DNA of 64,000 nt from Apus apus. Taxonomy: Eukaryota > Chordata > Aves > Apodiformes > Apodidae. Every line of letters begins with the position of its first letter. Position 1 is the first letter of the stretch. The stretch covers positions 103,283,440 through 103,347,439 of the forward strand of contig NC_067284.1 of assembly GCF_020740795.1 (NCBI RefSeq). The letters are read 5' to 3'. The translations under genes were made by a program, and so were the position numbers. Positions 41,751-51,600 of the stretch are shown here, piece after piece. The notes under the pieces were generated by a model, which was given only the letters and a program-made list of their open reading frames with translations, searched no databases and was not told the origin of the DNA.

Positions 41751-43776
41751 TTTCTGTGAAGAGAGCTCCCAGTCTGGGGTACCACCTCCCCGTGCCTTGG
41801 GGAGGACTCCCAAGCTGCCTGTGCTCATCCTCCACAGCCTGGGGTGCTGGTGGCCACCTCCATGGGGAGGCTGTCTTTCTAGCTCAGTATCATCCCAGGC
41901 TTTTGTTGCTCTTGCCCTTCACATCTCTCAGCAGGTTCAGCCCTCAGTGGGACCCAGAGCTGAGTAGTAACTCTGGGCACACACAGGGGTTACTGGGCCA
42001 GTGCCTGCTAGGACCAGAGACATGTATGTGCGGAGGGGGAGCTTGGTCTGGAGAGGCTGGGAACTCATGGTGGAGATCCAGCATGAGGAGGAGGGCACAA
42101 ACACATGTTGGGGATCAAACAACAAAGGAGGAATTTTAAAACCTTGTGGGGAGGGTGTCAGGGGGCCAGAGACCAGCCAGGACTGGGATGTGCAAGGACA
42201 AGGTCCACCCCACCCCAGGTGGTTGCGAGCTGCCCAAGAGACAGGCTTGGGAGGGTTGAGTTGGGTGACAAACAAGTGGAGATGGGCCTCAAGGAAGAAA
42301 ACTACCTGAAATAGAGGAGAACTAAGCTTGAGCTCTCCTGAGACACCTCACCACCCAGGGGCTGCACTCAGTCTCACCTCAGTCCCCAGGGACCACAGAA
42401 TCCCTTCTGGAGCATGTGAAGGTCAGTGACCAGCAGCAGCCAGGCTGGGCTGCAGGGTCAGTGAGTGCTGCAGAAAACTGTGCCAGGGTCCCTCGCTCCA
42501 GTTTGCAGGCGACACCAAATCTACAGGACCAGTCACTGCTGAAGAGAACTGCTGCCACCCATGAGATTGAGCTAAGCTGGAGGATGGGGCCAGAGGGGAC
42601 CTTCCAGGGAAAAAGGCAATGTCCTGCCCCAGACAAACAGCTCTGGAAGCTGAAGCCCTCGTTCATGGTGGGAGGTAGATCAGCATGGGCCAGGAAGAGA
42701 GAGCTGTGCCAGACCAAGACCTGCAGAACAGACATGCAGGGCTGTGTCCTGTGGGGGATGAATGGGGACATGTCCTGTGGTGGGCTCAGCTCCAGCATTG
42801 GTCCCTCTTCTCCCAAGCACAGTCCACATTAGGGTGACTGGAGCAACTCTGGACACCCCAGCTCTATTTCAAAGGTTCCTGTGCTCTTGGAAGGATTTTT
42901 TTCTGGTGTCCAATGGAAATTTCCTCTGTCCCAGCTTGTGCCACCCTCTCTTCCGCTGTCCCAGTGCCCTAGGAAGGTCGGGCTCCCGCTCCCCAAGGGA
43001 CGTCCCCTCCCCTGGTTGTGCAAGCCTGGCTCCTGCCCTCACTTTGTCCCCTGCCAGAATGTCCCAGCCTGTTCTCTCCCAGGGACCCCAACTGGGCTGG
43101 GAACTGGCTGGCAGCAGCAGGAGGGTCCTGCTGGCAGAGCCCAGGGGTCTCCTGTGCTGCCAGGGCACCCCTGGCCTCCCAGACACCCACCCGAGGCCCA
43201 GCTGCTCTCCTCTTCCCAGGTTCACTGGGACCTGCCACATGCCGGTGTTTTGCTTCCCACGGGCTGGTCCTCAGGGACCTGGCACCCCAGATCCCGGCCA
43301 GCCCAGTGGGCTCCAGCCTGCTGCAGTGTGCCCGGGTCTGCCGGGGTGTGGGGTCCCAGACAGGCAGGGGGGCAGGGAGGTGGCAGCTGCATTCACCCCC
43401 ATGGCGCGGGGGCCGCCCCAGCCTCGCAAGGAGCCCCCGCCATGTGCATCATCAGCTGCATCAGCTGTGACACGGCGGTGGCGCAGGGACGAGGCGGGTG
43501 ACGCAGTCACCGGTTCGGCCGCGCTCCCGGGGGGCCCGGCCGAGACGGGGGGCACGCGTCCGGCCCGGCACTGCCCCGGCGCTGTGTACTCAGCCAGCTC
43601 ATCCCAGCGTTGTTTGCTCGCCGTGCCCGGGGGACGCTGCTGCCGCCGGGGCGTCAGGCCCAGGGGGGGCCGAGGGGCTGAGCCCCGCAGGCTGGGCCTG
43701 AGCTCTGAGCTTCCATCCTGCTCCCACGCCCACCAAGGCCCACGGAGCACTCCAGAGCCCACGTCCTCACACAGGG

Positions 43777-43782
43777 TTTAAT
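43777..43782 (-). terminator. TRIM54: Likely TRIM54 poly(A) signal (ATTAAA)
   Basis: The reverse complement reads ATTAAA, the commonest variant signal, about 550 bp beyond the last assigned coding exon. Confidence 0.55.
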
Positions 43783-43834
43783 GTTGGAGCAGAGCCACGC
43801 CGGCCACCGGGCAGCGCTGGGGTCACTGCCCAGG

Positions 43835-43878
43835 GACAGGGGTGGGGACAGGGGTGGGGACAGGGACAGGGATGAGCC
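43835..43878 (+). repeat. Short (GGGGACAGGGGT) tandem repeat
   Basis: Three to four units of a 12-bp motif within the predicted TRIM54 3' UTR. Confidence 0.7.
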
Positions 43879-44326
43879 GGCAGGTTCCGCTGCTGCCCCA
43901 CAGTGCCGGCTCAGTGCTGACCTGTGTGGGAAAGTGGCTTCAGCAGCGTGCGACGGGGACCCCAGGACCCCTGCCCAGCCCCCTGCAGGCAGGGAGACCC
44001 GAGGTGTCACACACCCCCACATCCCCACCTCCACTGGCCCCAGGAGCTTCCTCTGCTGCCCCACAGTGCTCCGTCGCCTGGCCCTGTTCCCGCACCCACC
44101 CCCCGCCCTCCCATTCTGGACAGGGTCTCACCATGTGGGGAGCTCGCTGGCTTCTGCCTCGGCCCCAAGTCTGCAGAAGGAAACAAGTGACATGCTGCAG
44201 CCAGGGACACCCTGGAGGGCTGCAGGACACAGGCAACAGAGCAGCCACACAGACATAGCACTGGCCACGGCACAGCACGGCATGGCACAGCATGACATGG
44301 CACAGCATGGCACGGTGGGCACTCAC

Positions 44327-46999
44327 CTTCCACAGCTTCAGGCACCTCCAGGCTGTCCAGCTGGTCCTCATCCCCCACTGCCTCGCTGCTGTCCCCAGGT
44401 CCATCTGCCTCGTCATCACCCAGTGGCTCTGTGGAGATGATGACAGGTCAGTCAGGGCAGCCTGGGGACATCCTTCCAGGGGGACAGAATGCAGTAGCCC
44501 ACAAGCCAGAGGGGACAAAGGGCAACTCTGACCCCCACAGGGTCCCTTGGCAGGGGCAGCGAGGCCACACATCACCATTCCTGTGCACAGGGAGATGTGT
44601 CCCCATGCAGGGCATGAGGTGGTGAGGGACTCTGCCTGTCCCATGCTCCTGCCCCAGGGCATGGCAGCACTTGTCCCTGCGCCAGCACCTGTCTGGAACT
44701 CGATGGTCCTCAGCATCTCGGCCACATAGTCCACGTTGACAGAGAAGTGGTCCATATTCTCGTAGCCTGGCTCTGGGCGGCTGCTCATGGACACCTTGGA
44801 CATGTCTGTGATCCTGTGGGAAGGCAGAGCCTGGGAGTTGTGGGCATCCTGCACCTACTTCCCCCTACACCCCCATCCCTCTTCTTCCCACCCTGCCACT
44901 ACCCCCACACCCCAGCCCTCTGCCCCCCACCCCGACGCTGCTACCTACACCCCAACCCTCTCCCCCTTACTCCCACTCACTTTTTCAGGAGCTCCTTGGA
45001 GTGCTGTGGAGGGAAGCAGGGAGTGTGGTCAGTGTGTCCCTGGAGCAATGGGACCTGGGATCCCATGAGCCAGACATCCCCCACCACAGCCCTACCCCTG
45101 CACGCCTAACGGGCAGCCCCAGATCCTTTAGATGAACCATCCCCCTACCCCCAAGCCCTGTGGGGCAGCCCCAGCCTCCAGAGGAGCCTGTGGCCCCACC
45201 ACACACCCCTGGGGAAACCCAGACTCCCTGGAGGGCCCTGACCCCTGCACCCCAAACAGACCTGCAGGTACACAGCCATCTGGGGCTCTTCCATGGCCTG
45301 GATGGCCGACTCCACCAGCTTGGAGGAGGCCTCCAGGTGGTCTCCGTACTGCCGGATGAGGCCTCTCACAAGCTGCACTTTGGCCTCCTGCTCCTGTGCG
45401 ATGCTCTGCAGCAGCTCCTTCTTCCTCTCCTCCAGGATGCTGCACAGTGCGTCAAAACGCAGCCCCAGCTGCTGCTTCTGCCGCCGGCCATTCTCCTGCA
45501 GGAACCCAGGGGTCAGGGACACCCCTGCCCTGCTGTGTCCCTACCACGAGGATGTGGCCCCAGGGCTGTGTGTGGCACCCTGGGACACTCCCAGCCCCGC
45601 TGCGTGGCCCCACCATGGGCACCTGGCCCTGGGACTGTGCATGGTACCCTGGGACACCCCCTGCCCCACCTCGATGGTGTGGCAGATCTCCTCCATCTGG
45701 GTGATGATGGCCTGGATGCGGTCGTTCCCCGCCACCAGCATGGCGATGCCATCACTGAGCTCGCTCTGGGAAGGGATGAAACAGGCGTGAGTGAGGGCCA
45801 GCTGGGTGGGAAGCCCCCAGACCCCCTCTTCTTCCCTCTAGGGCCACCCACCTTCTGGCGCTGGTAGACAGCAGGGAGCGGCGCAACCTCGCAGTCCTTG
45901 TGGGCCCCAAAGACCTTGCAGAGGGAGCAGGTGGGTGCCTCGCAGCGCAGGCAGTAGATGTTGATCCGCTCGTCCTCGTGCTCCTCACACATAAGGTGCT
46001 GCTCAGCCTTGGCGTGCAGGGGCCTGCAGGTGGGGGGCGGGCACCGCGGCCCACTGGTGGGCTCTGGCACCAGGGACACCCCCAGCCCCAGGGACATGCC
46101 CGACCCCAAGGATACCCCTGGCCCTAGGGACGTTGCAGAGCACAGGGATCCTCCCCGGTCCCAGGGACACCCCCGGCCCCACGTGGCTCCTGTCACCCCC
46201 CTAGCTCCCGCCCCAGCCCTGCCCCCGCATCCCCCCGGGGCTCCCTTGCCCCGCTCCCCCGCGGGGTCCCTGGTGGCCCCCGGTGTCCCCGCACCTGGCC
46301 GACTCCTGTTTGTAGATGTCGATAATGTTCTCCACCAGCAGGTTCCGCTGCAGCCCGTACACGCCGTGCCGGTCCAGCACCACCTCGTGGCGGCACGACG
46401 GGCACCGGAACCGACCGCCCGACGGCACCGCGCTGGAGCCCCGCGACTGCCACAGCGGGTTGGAGGCCTGCGGCAGAGGGCGGGTCATGCCAGCCCCCAG
46501 CCCCCCCGCAGCCCCCTCCCAGGCTCTGCCCCGCGGGGCTCGGCCTCCTCGCGGCTGTGTGCCCCGCATCTCCCGCGCGGGCACGGACGCGAGCAAGGGC
46601 AGGAAGAGGGACACAGCAACGAGCGCGGCCACGGACAGGATCACGGACACAGCCACGGGCCTGGACACGGCTCCGGATAGGGGTAGAGACACGGGCACGG
46701 ACCCAGACACGACCCCGCCCCCCGCCGCGACTGGGCAGACACCGCCGGGCCGGGAGCCCCCCCGGGGTCCCAGCGGCTCGCGGCGGGGTCGCACCCAGAC
46801 CCCCCGGCGGCGGCAGCCCCTTCGGGCGCACCTGGAAGACGTCGTTGGCACACTTGCGGCAGAGGTTGTGCTGGCAGGGCAGGATGACCACGGGCTTGGT
46901 GAACATCTCCAAGCAGATGGGGCAGATGAGCTGCTTCTCCAGGCTCTCCATGTTCCGCGCCTCCGCCAGCAGCGGCTTCAGCCCCACCGCGAAGTTCAT
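44327..46999 (-). CDS. TRIM54: TRIM54 (MuRF3), muscle RING-finger E3 ligase; terminal exon not assigned
   Basis: MuRF3 is a striated-muscle ubiquitin ligase that binds microtubules and sarcomeres. Coding exons: 46999-46832, 46467-46295, 46023-45852, 45765-45670, 45495-45262, 45003-44981, 44813-44689 and 44428-44327, giving 364 residues before a final short exon that I could not fix. The RING is [20 protein letters not shown]...CRKCAND...CPSCRHEV; the B-box is [20 protein letters not shown]...[14 protein letters not shown] coiled coil follows (around [18 protein letters not shown]), then the COS-box region ([14 protein letters not shown]...[12 protein letters not shown]) and an acidic tail ([19 protein letters not shown]). 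MNF at the start and NPLWQSRGS distinguish it from TRIM55 and TRIM63. A 23-nt microexon (45003-44981) is included. Confidence 0.93.
46570..46725 (+). repeat. Degenerate CACGGACACRG repeats in TRIM54 intron 1
   Basis: acggacacagccacgggc-like units recur about eight times with variation. Confidence 0.6.
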
Positions 47000-47117
47000 C
47001 GCCGCGGTCCCGGCCCGGCCCGGTTCGGCACGGCTCGGCTCTGCCCAGCACGGCCCCGCTCCGGCTCAGTCCCGGCCGCCCAGTGCCCGCTCAGCCCCGG
47101 CCCCGCTGAGCGCGGCG

Positions 47118-47127
47118 CTAATTTTAG
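47118..47127. promoter_or_regulatory. TRIM54: MEF2 site in the proximal TRIM54 promoter
   Basis: CTAATTTTAG is a full match to the MEF2 consensus CTA(A/T)4TAG in an otherwise GC-rich stretch, about 120 bp upstream of the TRIM54 start codon. A CAGCTG E-box lies at 47154-47159. Both fit striated-muscle expression; their use is inferred. Confidence 0.7.
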
Positions 47128-47218
47128 CCGCCCCCGCCCCGCCGGGGCCACCGCAGCTGTCGGCGGCGTCGGGTGACACTGAGTCACGGCGGGGCCCCAC
47201 CGTGCCCGGCCCCGCGCC

Positions 47219-47435
47219 CCGGGACTCGCTGACCCCACTGGGACCGCTGACCCCGGCACCGGCTGACCCCAACGGGACCAGGTGACCCCCAGGATCCACT
47301 GACCCCCGGGACCAGCAGACCCGAAACCGGCTGATACCAGCACTGTCTGACCCCCAGAACCAGCTGAACCCACCAGAACCGGCTGACACCGGGACTGACT
47401 GACCCCCGGGACCGACTGACCCCTGAGACAGGCAG
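47219..47435 (+). repeat. Minisatellite of CTGACCCC-GGGACCGG units upstream of TRIM54
   Basis: About a dozen imperfect units of 13-17 bp built on gaccrgctgacccc. There is no gene within it. Confidence 0.8.
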
Positions 47436-47818
47436 CCCGAGCAGCCTCAGGACAGCAGGGGCTGACCCCCAGCCTGGCCTCCTGATGTGCCTGTCCCATC
47501 CCATCCCAGCCCCAAGCGCTTGGCTGGGTAGAGTTCCCCTCCCCCGGGGTGGCTCCTGGGTGCTCTGTAGGGCTCCCCTGCCACCTCCTGCCTGGGAAGT
47601 ATGAGAGATCCCATCTGGTCCGACCCTGGAGGCTGCGGCAGGCTCTGCAGGGTCCAAAGGGCCTGGGGAGGGCAGAGCTGCCAGGGCTGGGTGGTAGAGT
47701 GGGGTCACCCAGGCCTCATGGAGCCTGTCCAGCGCCAGCCCCAAAAACAGGAGCGTGGAAGCGTGCCCAGGAGGGGCAGTGCCAGAACAGCCCTTTCCCA
47801 CTGGCCCTGGCACCCTGG

Positions 47819-47828
47819 CTATATTTAG
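47819..47828. promoter_or_regulatory. TRIM54: Second MEF2 site upstream of TRIM54
   Basis: CTATATTTAG is another complete MEF2 consensus, about 820 bp upstream of the TRIM54 start codon, with a CAGCTG E-box at about 47849. It lies just past the DNAJC5G 3' end. Confidence 0.6.
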
Positions 47829-48025
47829 GGGGTGAGACAGAGCCCACGCAGCTGCAGACAGAGGCTGGTGCCCTGGGCAGTGGGAGGGAAGGGCCAAAGC
47901 TCACCACCCCCGTGGAACCCATAGCCACAGCTCCCTCAGCACAGGGCAGAGCCCCCCAGCCCCATGTTCAGGCAGGCCTTGAGGAGACAAAGCCTAGGCA
48001 GAAACGTGCTCCCCTCCTGACATCC

Positions 48026-48031
48026 TTTAAT
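48026..48031 (-). terminator. DNAJC5G: Likely DNAJC5G poly(A) signal (ATTAAA)
   Basis: Reverse complement ATTAAA about 590 bp beyond the DNAJC5G stop codon; no canonical AATAAA was seen nearer. Confidence 0.55.
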
Positions 48032-48615
48032 GGTGCCCATAAAACCTGTACAAACCCAAGGAAAGTGCCTGTTCTGGGCCCAGCCCTGCAGGGAGCCTCC
48101 CAGCAGCGTGGGGCACGGCCAGCCCCCCGGGGCCGTGGCACAGCAATGGGGAAGGGGGCACATCCCAACCCCACAAGCAGCATTTGGCACCCAGCACCCA
48201 TCAGGAGGGCCCCCATGAGGGCAGGGAGGGGGCTCAGCCCAGCCCAGAGGTTACAGTGATAATGGTCTCAGAGACACTCGGCTGCCTCTCGGGAGTTGCA
48301 GAGCCTGGCACGGTGAGGTCCCCGCTGGCAGGTGCTGGGGCCAGCTGCCAGTGCCTGCCACAGTGGCAGGTGAGGCACTGGGGATGGCTCCAGCTGCCTC
48401 CACCACCAGTGCTTGGAGCCAGGGGCATGACCCTGGAGCTCACACAGGGGCAGGAGAGCCTCTGCATTGATGCTGGCCAAATTAACCTGAGATTCTAGCC
48501 ACCCTGAGGCTGAAGAGCCACCCCAGGTGGCGTGACCGGGGTCCCAGAAAGTGACAGTCCCAAAGGAGGATCCTTGCCCGGAGTCCTGGGGGAGCTGGTG
48601 GGGCTGAGGCCAGCT

Positions 48616-50123
48616 TCAGGCATTGGTCCCAGTGCTGGCAGCCTGCAAGGGCTCCGTGCCAGCAGGTGGGGGCTGCGCCACAACAGGAATCTGTGGATCT
48701 GGAAAAGAAGAGCTGTGGATCAGCAGATCAGCCTTGTCCTGTGGTGCCAGTGAGCAGGGGTCTGGGAGGTCCCAACACCCCTACAAAGGCTCCCCCAGAC
48801 CAAGGCTCCCAAATGTCTAGCCAGTGCACAGCCATGGGTGCCCCACGGAAACCAAAAGTGACCCTGTGTCAGTCCCCAGAGACTGGGGCCAGTGCCTAGG
48901 GAACAAAGCCAGCCTGGAGCACACTGCTCTCTTCACACAGGCTGGCCACAGACGCTTGCAGGAGTTTTGGGGAGCCCAGGGAAAAGTGAAGAAGGAGAAG
49001 GCATCCCTAGAGCCTGTGTGGAGGTTCCCTCCACCATCATCACCAGCCCCTGTCCAGTCAGGAACTGCAGGGACCAGCTGTTAAGTAGGAGACACAGCTA
49101 AATCTGACCCGAGCCTCAAGCTGGGGCTCCAGCCCCCCACAGAAGATGAGATGGGGGGAGGCTCTCCAGAGCCCCACAGAAGGCCAGGTGGTCTCAGCTG
49201 CTGGGGCTGGAGGGATGCAAAGAGCGCAACTCACCACTCTCCTCTGCAGACATCTGCGCCTCCAGGTCCTTGGGGTCGACATACTTGTAGGGCTCATCCT
49301 CCTTCGGCGGGCAGCATGTCCCGCAACAGAAGAAGCAGCAACAGCAGCAGCAGCAGCAGGTGAGAGCACCGCAGCACAGAGCCAGGGCCTGCAGGGGGAG
49401 AGATGTGAGAGACCCTGCGAGACCCCCTTGGCAGCCCCAGCTGTGCCACCCTCCTGCCCACCCAGCAGCCCGGGTGGGAAGGATGGGCTGGGCTCACCTG
49501 GAACCACCACTTGGACATGAGGAAGTAGTGCTTGACGGCATCGTTGCCAAACTGCTCAGCCACGTAGAGGCCGAGCGAGCCGTACTGGTCGTAGAGGTGG
49601 CGTTTGTCTGGGTCGCTCAGCGTGGCGTGGGCGCTGTTGATCTCCTTGAACCGCTCGGCAGCCGCCGGGTCATCGGGATTCTTGTCCGGGTGGTACTTGA
49701 GAGCCAGTTTCCTGCGGGCACAGTGGACAGGATAGCACTGGGGAGGGCCCCCACACACCGGGACCCTGGGGCTGGAGCAGGACGGCCCCCCCAGGTCTGC
49801 AGCACCCCGACCCCAGGACGGGTGCCACAGCCTCACCCCCGGACGGGCCCAGCACACCGGGACCGGGAGAGCGTCATACACGGGGGGAACCCGCCGACGG
49901 GACCCCCCGTCTCAATCACCCCGGCCCGGCTCCCCCGGTCTCGCCGCCCCGGCCGGCCCCCCCGCCGCCCCGGCCCGGTCCCTCCCCGCCTCCAGCCGGT
50001 CCTGCCGTACCGATAGGCCTTCTTGATCTCCTCGGGGGAGCTGCCCTTCTGCAGGCCCAGGACGCAGTAGAGGCTCTCCCCGACCCGGGACAGCTTCCGC
50101 TGCGGCCGCCCGGGGTCCGCCAT
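48616..50123 (-). CDS. DNAJC5G: Cysteine-string protein gamma (DnaJ/HSP40 family)
   Basis: This palmitoylated J-domain co-chaperone is of the CSP family, which partners HSC70 on vesicle membranes. Four coding exons: 50123-50011, 49711-49498, 49388-49235 and 48698-48616, giving 187 residues. The J domain carries the HPD motif ([17 protein letters not shown]) and the N-terminal [11 protein letters not shown] keeps the PKA-site serine context of CSP-alpha. The linker is [12 protein letters not shown]. The cysteine string (49386-49310) has 14 cysteines: two, then eight in a row, then FF and two more pairs, followed by [22 protein letters not shown]. Assignment to DNAJC5G rather than DNAJC5 rests on the neighbours TRIM54, UCN and SLC30A3 and on the divergent C-terminus. 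Confidence 0.92.
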
Positions 50124-50325
50124 GGCGGAGGGGACGGAGGGGACGGGGGCGGCACCGGCACTACCCGCCCGGCCCGGCCCGGCCCTGCCCCGCGCCCGCC
50201 GCCACTTCCGCCCGCTCCCGCCGCCGCCTCCGCGCAGGCGCCGGGCCCGGCCCCCGCCGCACCCCCGGCACGGCGGGCCCGGGGCAGCGGGCAGCCCCGC
50301 ACGCAGCCCGCGCTCTCGGTACGCG

Positions 50326-50720
50326 CTGACACCCCCTCGCGCACCCACCCACCCACCCAGTGACACCCCATCACACCCCGCCGGTATGGGCTGACACCCC
50401 CGCCGCACACCTCCCGGACGCAGTGGTAACCCTCTCGCACAGTCCGGCACGGTGACACCCCCAGCACGAAGTGACACCCCGTCACGCACCTACACACACC
50501 GCGACACTCCATCGCACACCCCCCCCGGTACAGCGAGCCCCCCCTGCACACCGTGACCTCCCCATCACACACCCCCTCGACGCGGTGACATCCCTATCAC
50601 ACAGCCCCATAGACGGCAACACCCACCCCACACCCCGGCGCCCCCCAGCACGCGGCGACACCCCCTCAGCACCCCCTGCCCACGACGCCAGCCCCGCGTC
50701 CCCTGCCCATCCCCACACAC
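50326..50720 (+). repeat. Degenerate GTGACACCCC-TCACACACC tandem repeats
   Basis: It fills most of the gap between DNAJC5G and the next gene. Units of about 20-35 bp combine gtgacacccc with tcacacacc and related forms; (CCCA)n at 50342-50359. Confidence 0.75.
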
Positions 50721-50747
50721 AGCGGCAGCCCAGGGTCCCGCTGCTCC

Positions 50748-50753
50748 TTTATT
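50748..50753 (-). terminator. Poly(A) signal of the UCKL1-like gene
   Basis: Reverse complement AATAAA about 850 bp beyond the stop codon; it marks a long GC-rich 3' UTR from 51600 down to about 50735. Confidence 0.8.
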
Positions 50754-51600
50754 GGGGTACAAAACGAAGGCAGGCGGGGCAGCGGGGAGCCAGCAGGGGG
50801 GACCCCCGGGCCCCTCTCTGGAGCCCTCTGAGGGGACGCGGCCGCTGCTGCCCTTCAAAGAAGAACCTGAGCAACAAGGGGGGCAGCAGTAGGGCCGGGG
50901 GGTTGGGTCCCCTGGGAGGACAGGGGGGGTCCCCAAGGAGGACGGGGGGGGTGGGGTCCCCGGTGGCAGCCCCCGAAGAGCGTTTGAATATCAAACTCAG
51001 GGACGATGGCAGCCCTGCCCCCCGCGCAGGGAGGGGATGGAGTGTGGGATTGGTGGGGACACAGTGGCTCCTTGAGCAGAGCCCCAATCCCTGATGGTTT
51101 TCAGTAGCCACCCAGGCCTGCGGGAGAGCCCAGGGAGGGGGCCGCTGCTCAAAATAAATACAATAAATAGAGATTCCAGCAAGGAAAGCTGCCCTGCCCC
51201 CCGATGTGGCTCGGGGGGAGCCTCCAAGGGACTGGATCCTGTCCCCATCCCCACCCCGGAGGAGAGGGCAACCAGCCCCTCAGGACATGTGCTGCAGGGG
51301 AACCACCACTCCCCCCTGCAGGCACGGCCAGGTGCTGGAGGTGCAGAGACAGGTCTAGGGTGGGGAGGAGGACACCATCTGCCCCCAGACTGCAGGAGAT
51401 GCCATCCCTCCCTCATCCTTCTTGGAGTGGATCAGCCCCGCAGGGCTGGAGGGGGCGGGGCTGGCAGACAGGAGCTCATCCTAGGGAGCCGTGCTGCGGA
51501 GGGGTGGGCACAGGCTGGCAGCTTGGAGCCCCTCCGGGGGGCAGAGGCAGGGGGCCTGGCCCTGTAGCCAGCCTGGCTGGTGGTCCCGTGGCCAGCCAGC

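Larger units (their letters stand above)
39692..43776. other. Intergenic region between UCN and TRIM54 (converging genes)
   Basis: Four kilobases between two 3' ends. They hold CR1 pieces (listed separately), a 14-base C run near 40230, and possible further highly degenerate CR1 at about 42490-42560 and 42860-42960. I found no exon. Confidence 0.6.

Noticed and set aside
43940-44320. Read-through frames as the TRIM54 C-terminal exon, including a candidate starting near 43984
   Set aside because: Two or more acceptors give unrelated low-complexity tails; none matches the MuRF3 C-terminus that I recall, so no terminal exon was assigned.
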